Assembly (NCBI GenBank): GCA_900540375.1
Contig: UQFS01000009.1
Span: 1 to 64,000, forward strand
Source: an uncultured Prevotella sp.
Lineage (GTDB): Bacteria > Bacteroidota > Bacteroidia > Bacteroidales > Bacteroidaceae
Reading direction: 5' to 3'
Length of the DNA: 64,000 bases
Below are positions 42,063-49,703 of the stretch, one piece after another. The position numbers and the translations under genes are program-made. The notes beneath the pieces were generated by a model that was not told where the DNA came from, did no database searches, and saw only the letters and a program-made list of their open reading frames with translations. Each line of letters starts with the position of its first letter. Positions within the stretch are counted from its first letter, which is position 1.

Positions 42063-42769
42063 GGGGTTGATGGGGTTGATGGGGATGATGGGAATGATGG
42101 GGTTGATGGGGATGATGGGGTTGATGGGGTTGATGGGGATGATGGGGTTGATGGGGACTGTGGGGAGGATGGGGAGGACTTTGCGCTATTTTCCCCATGG
42201 CCCCCATAGCCCATATTTCCACCATATCCTCTGTATTGCGTTCTTGCTCGGTACATCTGTTCCTTGAAGCCGCCGTTGGCAAGAAATTGCTGCTTGAGCC
42301 ATTCGATGTAGCCCTTCAGGAGGACATCTTCCTGATGGATGAGCGTAATGGCGATATTGGCGATGGTCTCGTCGCTTCTACTACGTATGCGCTCCCTATA
42401 GTCAGCCGAGTCGAGATGATTGCGGCAGAAGACGCGTGTTTGTCGGCAGCGTGGGTCATCAAAGCTCCACTGCTGGAGGTTGCGCACGCGGAGGTAGTCC
42501 TCGTAGTCGAGTAGGAGTTCATGCAGGCTGGCACGGTCCACGTTGATGAGCTTCAGCTTCATCTCTGTGGAAGTCACTCCGTCTATATATCCTTCAGCGA
42601 GATTTTGCTTCCCGGAGCGCGCAGCCTGAATCATTTGGTCTATCGTCCTGTCTCCGATTTTAAGGTACTTATGAGCGAAATAGAACGTGATGTCGTAGAT
42701 GCATTCCGCTTTCTTGAAGGCCTTTAGAGAATGGTAGTCGCCACGCTGGTCAAGGAAATCATTGCTCAT
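42044..42769 (-). CDS. Four-helix-bundle suffix-domain protein with a Ser/Pro/Thr tail
   Basis: About 241 residues, start MSNDFLDQRGDYHSLKAFKK, fixed by the upstream promoter. The N-terminal half is a four-helix bundle of the 23S rRNA intervening-sequence/S23 superfamily, and the second helical part fits the four helix bundle suffix domain (RSDETIANIAITLIHQED). The last ~45 residues are a simple SPSTPSS repeat. The gene is often found inside type I loci in Bacteroidetes, without known function. Its 3' end overlaps the hsdR2 start by 19 bp. Confidence 0.8.
   Translation of the reverse strand: MSNDFLDQRGDYHSLKAFKKAECIYDITFYFAHKYLKIGDRTIDQMIQAARSGKQNLAEGYIDGVTSTEMKLKLINVDRASLHELLLDYEDYLRVRNLQQWSFDDPRCRQTRVFCRNHLDSADYRERIRSRSDETIANIAITLIHQEDVLLKGYIEWLKQQFLANGGFKEQMYRARTQYRGYGGNMGYGGHGENSAKSSPSSPQSPSTPSSPSTPSTPSSPSTPSFPSSPSTPSTPCPTTK
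42062..42178. repeat. 9-bp tandem repeat (VNTR)
   Basis: About 13 units of GATGGGGTT or GATGGGGAT on the plus strand, ending in GGGGACTGTGGGGAGG. It encodes the SPSTPSS tail of the four-helix protein and ends at the start codon of hsdR2. Units of 9 bp keep the frame. Confidence 0.9.
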
Positions 42770-42791
42770 AGATGTCAATCGTTTTTGTCTG

Positions 42792-42852
42792 TTGCAAATA
42801 TAGCCATGTTTTTCCAAACGGCAAAGAGAAAGTGGGGAAAACATTTGGCAGT
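42792..42852 (-). repeat. 61-bp duplicated promoter, copy 1
   Basis: Differs from copy 2 (43486-43546) by one base. It contains TTTG (42825-42822), 19 bp, TATATTTG (42802-42795). Predicted transcript start is about 20 nt before the ATG at 42769, for the four-helix/hsdR2 operon. Confidence 0.85.
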
Positions 42853-42899
42853 ATTCTATGATTGGGTACAATGCGTGATAATTGAGATGTAGGCAGATG

Positions 42900-43235
42900 C
42901 TATGCGTTATTCGTTGTCGAGGAGCCGGTAGGGGCTAATGGCTCTGCCACACAATCATGACTTTGTGGTGCGGGTCTGTAGACAGCCGAGTCTTCGGTGT
43001 CGGTAAGCGCGCAGAGGTGGTTGTCGTAAAGCATCCCCTCCAAGTTGATGTCCTCGTCGAGGTCAGGCCAATGTATGTCTTTGCCGTTGACAACGAAGTT
43101 AGCCAGTTGTGCCGGTGTTGCATGGCGGAAACCTCTCATCGTGTAGAGGTCATAATTGGCAGTCTTTCCCCCCTCGGTCATCGCAAAGAGTTGATGCCCG
43201 TCCAGCCAAACGCGAGTGATGTAAAGTTTATCCAT
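42900..43235 (-). CDS. DUF2442 protein
   Basis: A 111-residue protein, start MDKLYITRVWLDGHQLF. The DUF2442 core (YITRVWLDGHQLFAMTEGGK ... HWPDLDEDINLEGMLYD) has the typical ending of the family, followed by a variable tail. It overlaps the preceding DUF4160 gene by 8 bp. The pair DUF4160-DUF2442 occurs together in many genomes and has been discussed as a toxin-antitoxin-like couple; which part would be toxic is not shown. Confidence 0.85.
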   Translation of the reverse strand: MDKLYITRVWLDGHQLFAMTEGGKTANYDLYTMRGFRHATPAQLANFVVNGKDIHWPDLDEDINLEGMLYDNHLCALTDTEDSAVYRPAPQSHDCVAEPLAPTGSSTTNNA

Positions 43236-43473
43236 GATTCTCCTCCTTAAAATAATCTTTCCAACGATCGATAATAATCGCCTTGTTCTCTTCAATAACA
43301 GATTCAATAAGCAATATATCATGTTTCTTAAAACCATGATTATAGCTTTGCTCTACAGGATCGACATTGTATTTAGCTTCATGCCCATCTTTCAATACAT
43401 GTATGTGGATGGGTGCATGGTCATTGCTGTAGAACATGAATCTGAACCCGAAGAAAATGAATATAGTAGGCAT
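43228..43473 (-). CDS. DUF4160 protein
   Basis: An 81-residue DUF4160 protein: MPTIFIFFGFRFMFYSNDHA and the family signature HAPIHIHVLKDGHEAKYNV. Start at 43473, 9-10 nt after the predicted transcript start of the duplicated promoter. Translationally coupled to DUF2442. Confidence 0.88.
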   Translation of the reverse strand: MPTIFIFFGFRFMFYSNDHAPIHIHVLKDGHEAKYNVDPVEQSYNHGFKKHDILLIESVIEENKAIIIDRWKDYFKEENHG

Positions 43474-43485
43474 TATGTTTCTTTT

Positions 43486-43546
43486 TTGCAAATATAGCCA
43501 TGTTTTTCCAAACGGCAAAAAGAAAGTGGGGAAAACATTTGGCAGT
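43486..43546 (-). repeat. 61-bp duplicated promoter, copy 2
   Basis: One base different from copy 1. TTTG (43519-43516), 19 bp, TATATTTG (43496-43489) drives DUF4160-DUF2442. Confidence 0.85.
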
Positions 43547-43569
43547 TATCCAATAAATTCGTAGATTTG
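43538..43569 (+). promoter_or_regulatory. Divergent plus-strand promoter
   Basis: TTTG (43538-43541), 20 bp, TAGATTTG (43562-43569). It faces a region with no complete gene and may be a remnant. Confidence 0.6.
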
Positions 43570-43592
43570 CAGAATAAGATATAGAAACTATG

Positions 43593-43778
43593 GATTCATA
43601 GCTACATGCTTGCAAGTCCAACATTCATCTCGACATTGCCATCAAGGCCGCTCATGAGGGTGAATACTTTGAAAGCGATGACATCCACACGATTATGATA
43701 TGGAATGAGAAACATCACTTGCAGGGTGCGGCTGCACCCTGCAAGCGAATCATCCGACACCTAATCATAAACAATAGT
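43593..43778 (+). pseudogene. Possible gene remnant without a start codon
   Basis: An open frame reading CKSNIHLDIAIKAAHEGEYF, continuing ESDDIHTIMIWNEKHH and ending at a TGA at 43776-43778. It has no in-frame ATG before a TAG near 43585. It looks like a decayed coding fragment downstream of a plus-strand promoter. Identity unknown. Confidence 0.35.
43718..43745. terminator. 12-bp hairpin after hsdS2
   Basis: CTTGCAGGGTGC ... GCACCCTGCAAG with a 4-nt loop GGCT. No T-run follows, so it is either a weak terminator for the hsdM2-hsdS2 transcript or a protein binding site. Confidence 0.5.
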
Positions 43779-43781
43779 TGG

Positions 43782-44357
43782 TCATGACTTTCGCTTGAAG
43801 GTCAGCAGCTGGTCACGGTAATACTCGTATTGCTTTTTTCTCGCTTCCAGCTCCGCTTCCAGCTCCGTTTCCAGCGAAGTAAAGTTGTCCAGGATGCGAA
43901 CAATCTCACGCTGAACAGGGAGGGGAGGAACGGGAATCTCAAATAATGAGTACTTTGAAATCCAATGTCTTGCATGGTCTTGGGGCTCAAATTTTATGCA
44001 GGACATGGCAAAGTAAACATACCGAAAATCTATATCAGTAGATATAGGCCTTAGCATTTTCATTGCAGAACTTTTAACCTTAAAGTCAAAGTCAACCCAA
44101 TGAAAGGAAGTTGTGAAATCATCGAATATAATGGTGGGATTGCTTTTGCTTGCCGAATAGATACCATCTGTTTCGTTTGTATACCCAAGTATAAAACTTT
44201 GTCCTGCAGTTAATACAGGTGTTGAATAAGAATCATCATAATCTGTACTCTTGACTATGTACTTTGATGGCTGTTCATAACCGAGGACTTCTCCCAGTTT
44301 CTTATACTCCACCCCATCCGGGCAGTATTTCTCTATGAGTTGCTTGATTGTGTTCAT
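43782..44357 (-). CDS. hsdS: Half-size type I specificity subunit
   Basis: A 191-residue HsdS with a single target-recognition domain (about 20-150) and one conserved spacer (IPVPPLPVQREIVRILDNFT, then coiled coil LETELEAELEARKKQ). The start MNTIKQLIEKYCPDGVEYKK is the usual HsdS start, so it is the N-terminal half; no second TRD follows. Half-size subunits can dimerise in some natural or truncated systems, but loss of the second half by deletion is as likely. It begins 2 bp after the hsdM2 stop. Confidence 0.88.
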   Translation of the reverse strand: MNTIKQLIEKYCPDGVEYKKLGEVLGYEQPSKYIVKSTDYDDSYSTPVLTAGQSFILGYTNETDGIYSASKSNPTIIFDDFTTSFHWVDFDFKVKSSAMKMLRPISTDIDFRYVYFAMSCIKFEPQDHARHWISKYSLFEIPVPPLPVQREIVRILDNFTSLETELEAELEARKKQYEYYRDQLLTFKRKS

Positions 44358-44359
44358 CT

Positions 44360-45915
44360 TTACGCTTCTTGAAGTTCCGCGACGATTTTGTCTATCTCGG
44401 TGCGCAGCACATTCTCTTTTGCCACGATCTCGGCGATGCGCTGGTTGAGCTCGTGGATATCAATTTTCTCCGTGTTGTCCTCCGGCTCGACGTATGACGA
44501 GACGCTGATGTTGGCATCATTGTCGAGGATATCGTCGTTGGAGACGAGACGTGCGAAGTGGTCCACGTCCTTGCGCTCATGCCATGCGTCGTAGATATGC
44601 CGGATGTTGTCGGCGGCGAGCTTGTTCTTGTTGCCCTCATGGACAAACTCCTTCGAGGCGTCGATGAAAAGGATGTTGGCGTCGGCCTTGCTCTCTTCCT
44701 TAGCACGATGATACAGGTGGCAATGGAGACACCGAAGAAAAGGTTGTCGGGCAGCTGGATGACGGTATCGACGAAGTTGTTTTTGATGAGGTAGCTCCTA
44801 ATCTTCTGCTCCGCGCCACCACGATAGAGCACGCCGGGGAACTCTACGATGGCTGCTGTGCCGTCGGTGGAGAGCCAGAAGAGCATGTGCATGGTGAAGG
44901 CGAGGTCGGCCTTGCTCTTGGGAGCCAACACACCGGCAGGAGCGAAACGCTCGTCGTTGATGAGGATAGGGTTGGCGTCTCCCTCCCACTTGATGCTATA
45001 AGGGGGATTGGAAACAATGGCATCGAAAGGCTCGTAGTCCCAGTGCTTCGGGTCTTTCAGCGTGTCGCCGAGCTGGATGTCGAACTTGTCGAAGCCCATG
45101 CCATGAAGAAACATGTTGATGCGGCAGAGGTTGTAAGTCGTCGGGTTGATTTCCTGGCCGTAGAGTGGCGGACAGTCGCCGCCCATGATCTTCTTGAACT
45201 GAAGCAACAGCGAACCCGAACCACAGGCCGGGTCGTAGGCCTTCTTGATTCTCTTCTTGTCGCCGATGGCTATCTTCGCCAACAATCGGCTCACCTCCTG
45301 TGGTGTGAAAAACTCGCCGCCGCTCTTGCCCGCATTGCTGGCATACATCGTCATCAGAAACTCGTAGGCATCGCCGAAAGTGTCGTTGACCGTCTGGTCA
45401 ATCGGGTTGCCAAGGTTGAGGTCAGCGATGGCATTGAGAATCTTCACCAACTTCTCATTGCGCTGCGACACTGTGTTGCCAAGCTTCGGGCTGTTGGTAT
45501 CCACGTCGGAGAAGAGCCCTTTGATGTCCTGTTCCGAGTCGTTGCCATTGGCCGAGTTCTCGATATGAGTGAAGATGTTTCCGAGCGAGATATTGAGATT
45601 CTCGTCTTGTACCGCCCGCTGCTGCACATTGCAGAAGAGCTCGGAAGGCAGGATGAAATAACCAATCTCTCCGACCATCTGCGCACGCGCCACCTCAGCG
45701 TTCTCATCCGCCATCTGCGTATAGTCGAAGGTGCCGCCCTCAGCCTCCTCGACGAGCTGATTGGCGCGTCGGGTGATGTTCTCGGATATGAAGCGGTAGA
45801 AGAGCATGCCGAGGACGTAGCTTTTGAAGTCCCATCCGTCGACGCTCCCCCGTAAGTCGTTGGCGATTCTCCATATCGTCTTATGGAGCTCAGCGCGTTC
45901 CTGTTCTTTTGTCAT
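44360..45915 (-). pseudogene. hsdM: Frameshifted type I methyltransferase subunit (hsdM2)
   Basis: An HsdM whose N-terminal 415 residues (motif I DPACGSGSLL, catalytic NPPYSIKW) are intact, then the frame is lost inside 44689-44702 (CTCTCTTCCTTA on the plus strand). Downstream of this point another frame continues the family sequence: ADANILFIDASKEFVHEGNK, then MDHFARLVSNDDILDN to the stop at 44360. One base is missing (or two extra). The start MTKEQERAELHKTIWRIAND (45915) or the ATG at 45945 is possible. Without the C-terminus, methylation by system 2 is doubtful unless the shift is phase-variable or a sequencing error. Confidence 0.85.
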
Positions 45916-45989
45916 TGCTTGGTTTTTAATTCTTTTTGAAGTCACATGAGCCCGATGTGCACATGAGTGACCATAAGCGTATATGATGG

Positions 45990-47828
45990 TTAGCTCAGCT
46001 CCAACCCTAATGAGACTCTTAGCTTCTCAAACGCGGCGTTTTCCTTTCTCAGGTTGTCAAAGACTTCGCGCTTGGTGAAGACTTTCTTGGCAGTGCCCGT
46101 GTCGGCGAGACGTAGGGTCAGCTGGATGTTGTCATTGTGGAGCGTCACCTGCATCGTGCGACAGATCTTCCGCTTGATCTCGTTGAGTTGGCTGAGGAAG
46201 ATCTCGTTGTCGATGACCGCCTCAATGTTGGGATAGTCCGTGATGTGCGGTGTGATGTTCTTCAGTCTGGACGCCAGTCCTACGAACTTCTGTGGCATAC
46301 GGTTGCACATCTGTACCCACTGCAAGGCGAGTTCTTCTTCCGTGAATCGCTTTGTCGTTTCCCCGTCAGTTGTCTTTTCCGGTGCATCGAGAGGGGAAGC
46401 CTCTTCCTTTTTCTTTTCCGGATGCAGCATTGACTGAAAGGTCATGCCGATACTGCTCAGCTTCAGATGAGGTCCTTTGACCATCGTGGGTTGCTGTGTG
46501 CCCGTGGCTGCGGGCTGTCCTGCATTTGCCGTGGCAGTGGTAGCGACGGCAGCTGCTGGCTGACTTGTTGTCGTAGGGGCGTCAGGGGCCGCGCCGACAG
46601 GTGTTGCCGGCTTACGGTTGGTCTTCACCGACCCGGTTACCTGCGGGACCGTATTGGCCGGTGATTTCGTGATATGCTTAAACAGGTTTTTCAACATCTT
46701 GGGGCTACGCCCCGCACCGGCACTGTCGTCGTCGGGCTGGGTGATTTGTGCCACCCGAATCAGCGTCAACTCTACGAGCAGCCGCTTATTGCTGCTTTGA
46801 CGGTAGTTGATGTCGCACTCGTTCAGAATGCGCAGTGCACGATAGAGGAAGGGCGTCGGGCATTTGGCAGCCTGCTCCTGAAAGCGCTTACGCTGCTCGT
46901 CGCTGGTTTCAAGCAGCGGCAAGGTCTGAGCGTCCTTGGCCATCATCACGTTGCGGATGTGGGTGGCGAGACCCTGCACGACGCCTGAACCGTCGAAGCC
47001 CTTGGAAATGATTTGGTTGAGCAAGAGCATGATGTCGCTGACCTTGTTCTCAAGTGCCTGATCGACCATGCGAAAATAATAGTCGCTGTCGAGAACGTTG
47101 AGATCCTCAATGACACCTTTATAGGTGATGTTGCCTTGGCAGAAGCTCGTCACCTGGTCAAAGATAGACAGCGCATCGCGCATGCCGCCGTCGGCTTTCT
47201 CCGCGATGACATCCAATGCCTGTTCCTCATAGGAGATGCCCTCTTTCTCAGCCACCATCTTCAGATGGTTGACAATGCGTGGCACGGTCATACGCTCAAA
47301 GTCGTAGATCTGACAGCGAGAGAGGATCGTGGGCAGAATCTTATGTTTCTCAGTTGTGGCCAGAATAAACACCACGTGTGCAGGCGGTTCCTCCAGTGTC
47401 TTGAGAAATGCGTTGAAGGCAGCCTGGGAGAGCATGTGCACCTCGTCGATGATGAATACCTTATATTTGCCGTTCTGAGGCGGGATGAGCGTCTGCTCCA
47501 TGAGCGTTTTGATGCTGTCAACAGAATTGTTGGAGGCTGCATCGAGCTCGAAGATGTTCATCGAGCGTCCCTCGTTAAACGCCTTGCAGCTTTCGCACTG
47601 ATTACAGGCTTCACCGTCCTCGGCGGGATTTTCGCAGTTGATCGCCTTGGCAAAGATGCGCGCGCATGTCGTCTTGCCTACGCCTCGCGGTCCACAGAAG
47701 AGGTAGGCATGAGCGAGCTTTCCGCTTTTGACTGCATTCTTCAGTGTAGTCGTCAACGCTTCCTGTCCAACGACTGAACTGAAGGTCATTGGGCGATATT
47801 TGCGTGCGGAGACGATATAGTTATTCAT
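45990..47828 (-). CDS. dnaX: DNA polymerase III gamma/tau subunit
   Basis: Clamp-loader ATPase. The AAA+ domain has Walker A FCGPRGVGKTTCARIFAKAI, the zinc cluster CENPAEDGEACNQCESCKAF and Walker B IDEVHMLS, followed by the sensor region ILATTEKHKILPTILSRC. A Thr/Ala/Pro/Gln linker leads to a tau-like C-terminus of about 150 residues. The start MNNYIVSARKYRPMTFSSVV at 47828 is required, because the promoter covers the longer frame. It is the core gene that closes the accessory region; hsdM2 lies only 75 bp downstream on the same strand. Confidence 0.96.
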   Translation of the reverse strand: MNNYIVSARKYRPMTFSSVVGQEALTTTLKNAVKSGKLAHAYLFCGPRGVGKTTCARIFAKAINCENPAEDGEACNQCESCKAFNEGRSMNIFELDAASNNSVDSIKTLMEQTLIPPQNGKYKVFIIDEVHMLSQAAFNAFLKTLEEPPAHVVFILATTEKHKILPTILSRCQIYDFERMTVPRIVNHLKMVAEKEGISYEEQALDVIAEKADGGMRDALSIFDQVTSFCQGNITYKGVIEDLNVLDSDYYFRMVDQALENKVSDIMLLLNQIISKGFDGSGVVQGLATHIRNVMMAKDAQTLPLLETSDEQRKRFQEQAAKCPTPFLYRALRILNECDINYRQSSNKRLLVELTLIRVAQITQPDDDSAGAGRSPKMLKNLFKHITKSPANTVPQVTGSVKTNRKPATPVGAAPDAPTTTSQPAAAVATTATANAGQPAATGTQQPTMVKGPHLKLSSIGMTFQSMLHPEKKKEEASPLDAPEKTTDGETTKRFTEEELALQWVQMCNRMPQKFVGLASRLKNITPHITDYPNIEAVIDNEIFLSQLNEIKRKICRTMQVTLHNDNIQLTLRLADTGTAKKVFTKREVFDNLRKENAAFEKLRVSLGLELS

Positions 47829-47873
47829 ATATAATAATATGTTGTTTGTTGATATGTATTGATTAAGATAATG

Positions 47874-47904
47874 CAAAGATACATTTATTTACGTGAAAGG
47901 CAAA
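47874..47904 (-). promoter_or_regulatory. dnaX promoter
   Basis: Minus strand TTTG (47904-47901), 19 bp, TATCTTTG (47881-47874): full consensus. Confidence 0.8.
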
Positions 47905-47922
47905 ACAAAACTTCGGTTTTAT

Positions 47923-47953
47923 TTTGTATTTATCTGCGTTTACAGTACCTTTG
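47923..47953 (+). promoter_or_regulatory. ftsB-like gene promoter
   Basis: Plus strand TTTG (47923-47926), 19 bp, TACCTTTG (47946-47953): full consensus, divergent from the dnaX promoter 18 bp away. Confidence 0.8.
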
Positions 47954-47982
47954 CAATTAAATTCTGTTGAAATCATTGGTGC

Positions 47983-48348
47983 ATGAATACCAAACTGAAC
48001 ATGATACTCCGTCTGATGGCGCACTACAAATACTTGATCACGATTGTGGCCGGTGTCGCCATGGTGGGCTTTCTCGATGAGAACAGCCTGCTCAGGCATG
48101 TGCAGTACCGGTTGAAGATCAGTGAGCTCAACGATCAGATAGAAATGTATAACGAGAAAAACGAGGCTGCCACCCATGAACTTCGTGAGTTGCGACTGCA
48201 TCCGAAGGCTATCGAGAAGATTGCCCGCGAGCGCTACTTCATGAAAGCTGACGACGAGGATATCTTCATCCTCAGCACGGATGTGCAGCGAATAGACAGC
48301 GACAAGATACAACAAGACAATGAACAACTCTATCAAACCAATCAGTAA
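47983..48348 (+). CDS. FtsB/DivIC-family septum formation initiator
   Basis: A 121-residue single-pass membrane protein. A short cytoplasmic N-terminus, TM about 17-33 (YLITIVAGVAMVGFL), a coiled coil (VQYRLKISELNDQIEMYNEK) and the family ending KIARERYFMKADDEDIF are present. It belongs to the FtsB/DivIC group that bridges FtsL and FtsQ in the divisome. It overlaps the next gene by 29 bp. Confidence 0.88.
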   Translation: MNTKLNMILRLMAHYKYLITIVAGVAMVGFLDENSLLRHVQYRLKISELNDQIEMYNEKNEAATHELRELRLHPKAIEKIARERYFMKADDEDIFILSTDVQRIDSDKIQQDNEQLYQTNQ

Positions 48349-48760
48349 AGCGCTCAGCATCCTGTTTATGGCTGGCGGCGCGTTGATGGTGATTAGTGCC
48401 GGATGCTTTGTGTTCTTCTGGCATCGTGAGCTAATGTGCTGGATCTTCCTGTTGGGAGCCGTCCTTTTTACGCTGGTACAAGCCCAGCAGACCTATTTAG
48501 GCGACGATTTGTCGTTGAAGCGTCTGAAGCGCATCCAGAGCATGGCCGGTCTCTGCTTCATCGTTGGCGGCATGCTCATGGCCGATACCGCCTATGGATT
48601 TTTCTGCCCCCTGTTTCACAACTACATTGACTATGTGACCTACCTTTATAATAAATGGGTGGTCTTTTTGTTGATAGGTGCTGTCATCGAAGTGTACACA
48701 GTGCATCGAATCGATTATTTGCTCTCCAAAAAAAATATAAAAGGTCAGCGCTTTCACTAA
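48320..48760 (+). CDS. Four-TM membrane protein, 146 aa
   Basis: Unrecognised integral membrane protein. Hydrophobic segments: ALSILFMAGGALMVISAGCF, LMCWIFLLGAVLFTLV, MAGLCFIVGGMLMADTAYGF and WVVFLLIGAVIEVYTV. It overlaps the ftsB-like gene and is conserved next to it in Bacteroidetes; no function can be read. Confidence 0.75.
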   Translation: MNNSIKPISKALSILFMAGGALMVISAGCFVFFWHRELMCWIFLLGAVLFTLVQAQQTYLGDDLSLKRLKRIQSMAGLCFIVGGMLMADTAYGFFCPLFHNYIDYVTYLYNKWVVFLLIGAVIEVYTVHRIDYLLSKKNIKGQRFH

Positions 48761-48776
48761 ATAGCATTAATTTTCT

Positions 48777-48806
48777 TTTGTGCATCATAAATACATATTA
48801 TCTTTG
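48777..48806 (+). promoter_or_regulatory. Promoter of the DUF4369 lipoprotein gene
   Basis: TTTG (48777-48780), 18 bp, TATCTTTG (48799-48806). Spacing is one or two short of consensus. Confidence 0.65.
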
Positions 48807-48827
48807 TGTGGCTTGAACGAAACGTTT

Positions 48828-49658
48828 ATGAATAAAGTTTTATACTTCATGCTCGGCTTGTTGGCCTTAACATCTTGCGCCAATACATATAGTATTACTG
48901 GAACAACGAACGTCTCTACGCTCGATGGCCGGAAGCTATATCTTAAGGTGCTGAAAGATACGGCATTGAAGAATCTTGATTCGTGTGATGTCGTGCACGG
49001 TCAGTTCCATTTTGCGGGTTCGGTAGATTCCGTCAGAGTGGGAAGCATCCTGCTCAATGAGAACAATGGGCTGCCCGTAGTGTTGGAGAGCGGAGATATC
49101 CAAGTGAAAATAGATAACACCCAGGAAAGCGTCACGGGCACACCGCTCAACGACAAGCTTACAAAGTTCAGACAGAAGTTCACACAGCTGATGAACCAAA
49201 GTGCCGAGCTCGTGCATGTGCATGACCAAGCCATCATGAACGGCAAGAACATGAATAGCGTTAACGCCAAGCTGGCTGCGGAAAACGACCGCATCAACCA
49301 ACGCATGGATAAGTTGGTCACTAAGTTTGTGGAGGATAACTTCGACAATGTGCTGGGGCCGTATATCTTCATCAACACCTGCATGAACCGCTACAATGCT
49401 CCCATGCTCGACGCGTGGATTGAGGATATCATGAGCAAAGCTACAGAGAAGTTCAAAAACGATCCGATGGTCAAGGAGTACTACGAGGCCGCCCAGCAAA
49501 ACCAAAATATCATGAACGGCATGCAAAGCGCCCCTGCACAATCTCAACCCACGCAGCAAGCTGCACCGGAAGACGGTCCGACTCCCAGCGAGATGGCTCA
49601 GCCGGCTACAGAACAAGGAGGACAAGGATCGGAAGAGGCTCCTGTCGAAGGAGAATAA
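48828..49658 (+). CDS. DUF4369 lipoprotein
   Basis: About 276 residues. The signal peptide ends LTSC (lipid Cys near residue 17). The DUF4369 domain follows (YSITGTTNVSTLDGRKLYLK ... VVLESGDIQVKI), as in the N-terminal part of Bacteroidetes thiol-disulfide AhpC/TSA lipoproteins, but no thioredoxin domain (CxxC) is attached. The rest is helical, with a low-complexity Gln/Pro/Glu tail. The start at 48828 is preferred because the promoter box covers the upstream frame. Function unknown. Confidence 0.8.
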   Translation: MNKVLYFMLGLLALTSCANTYSITGTTNVSTLDGRKLYLKVLKDTALKNLDSCDVVHGQFHFAGSVDSVRVGSILLNENNGLPVVLESGDIQVKIDNTQESVTGTPLNDKLTKFRQKFTQLMNQSAELVHVHDQAIMNGKNMNSVNAKLAAENDRINQRMDKLVTKFVEDNFDNVLGPYIFINTCMNRYNAPMLDAWIEDIMSKATEKFKNDPMVKEYYEAAQQNQNIMNGMQSAPAQSQPTQQAAPEDGPTPSEMAQPATEQGGQGSEEAPVEGE

Positions 49659-49703
49659 TAGCAGGAAGGCGAGGAGGAAGATGACCGATACTATATATAA
49701 ATA

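Noticed and set aside
42062..42178. Regular short repeats that might be taken for a CRISPR array.
   Set aside because: Units are 9 bp without spacers and lie within a coding tail; no cas genes are present.
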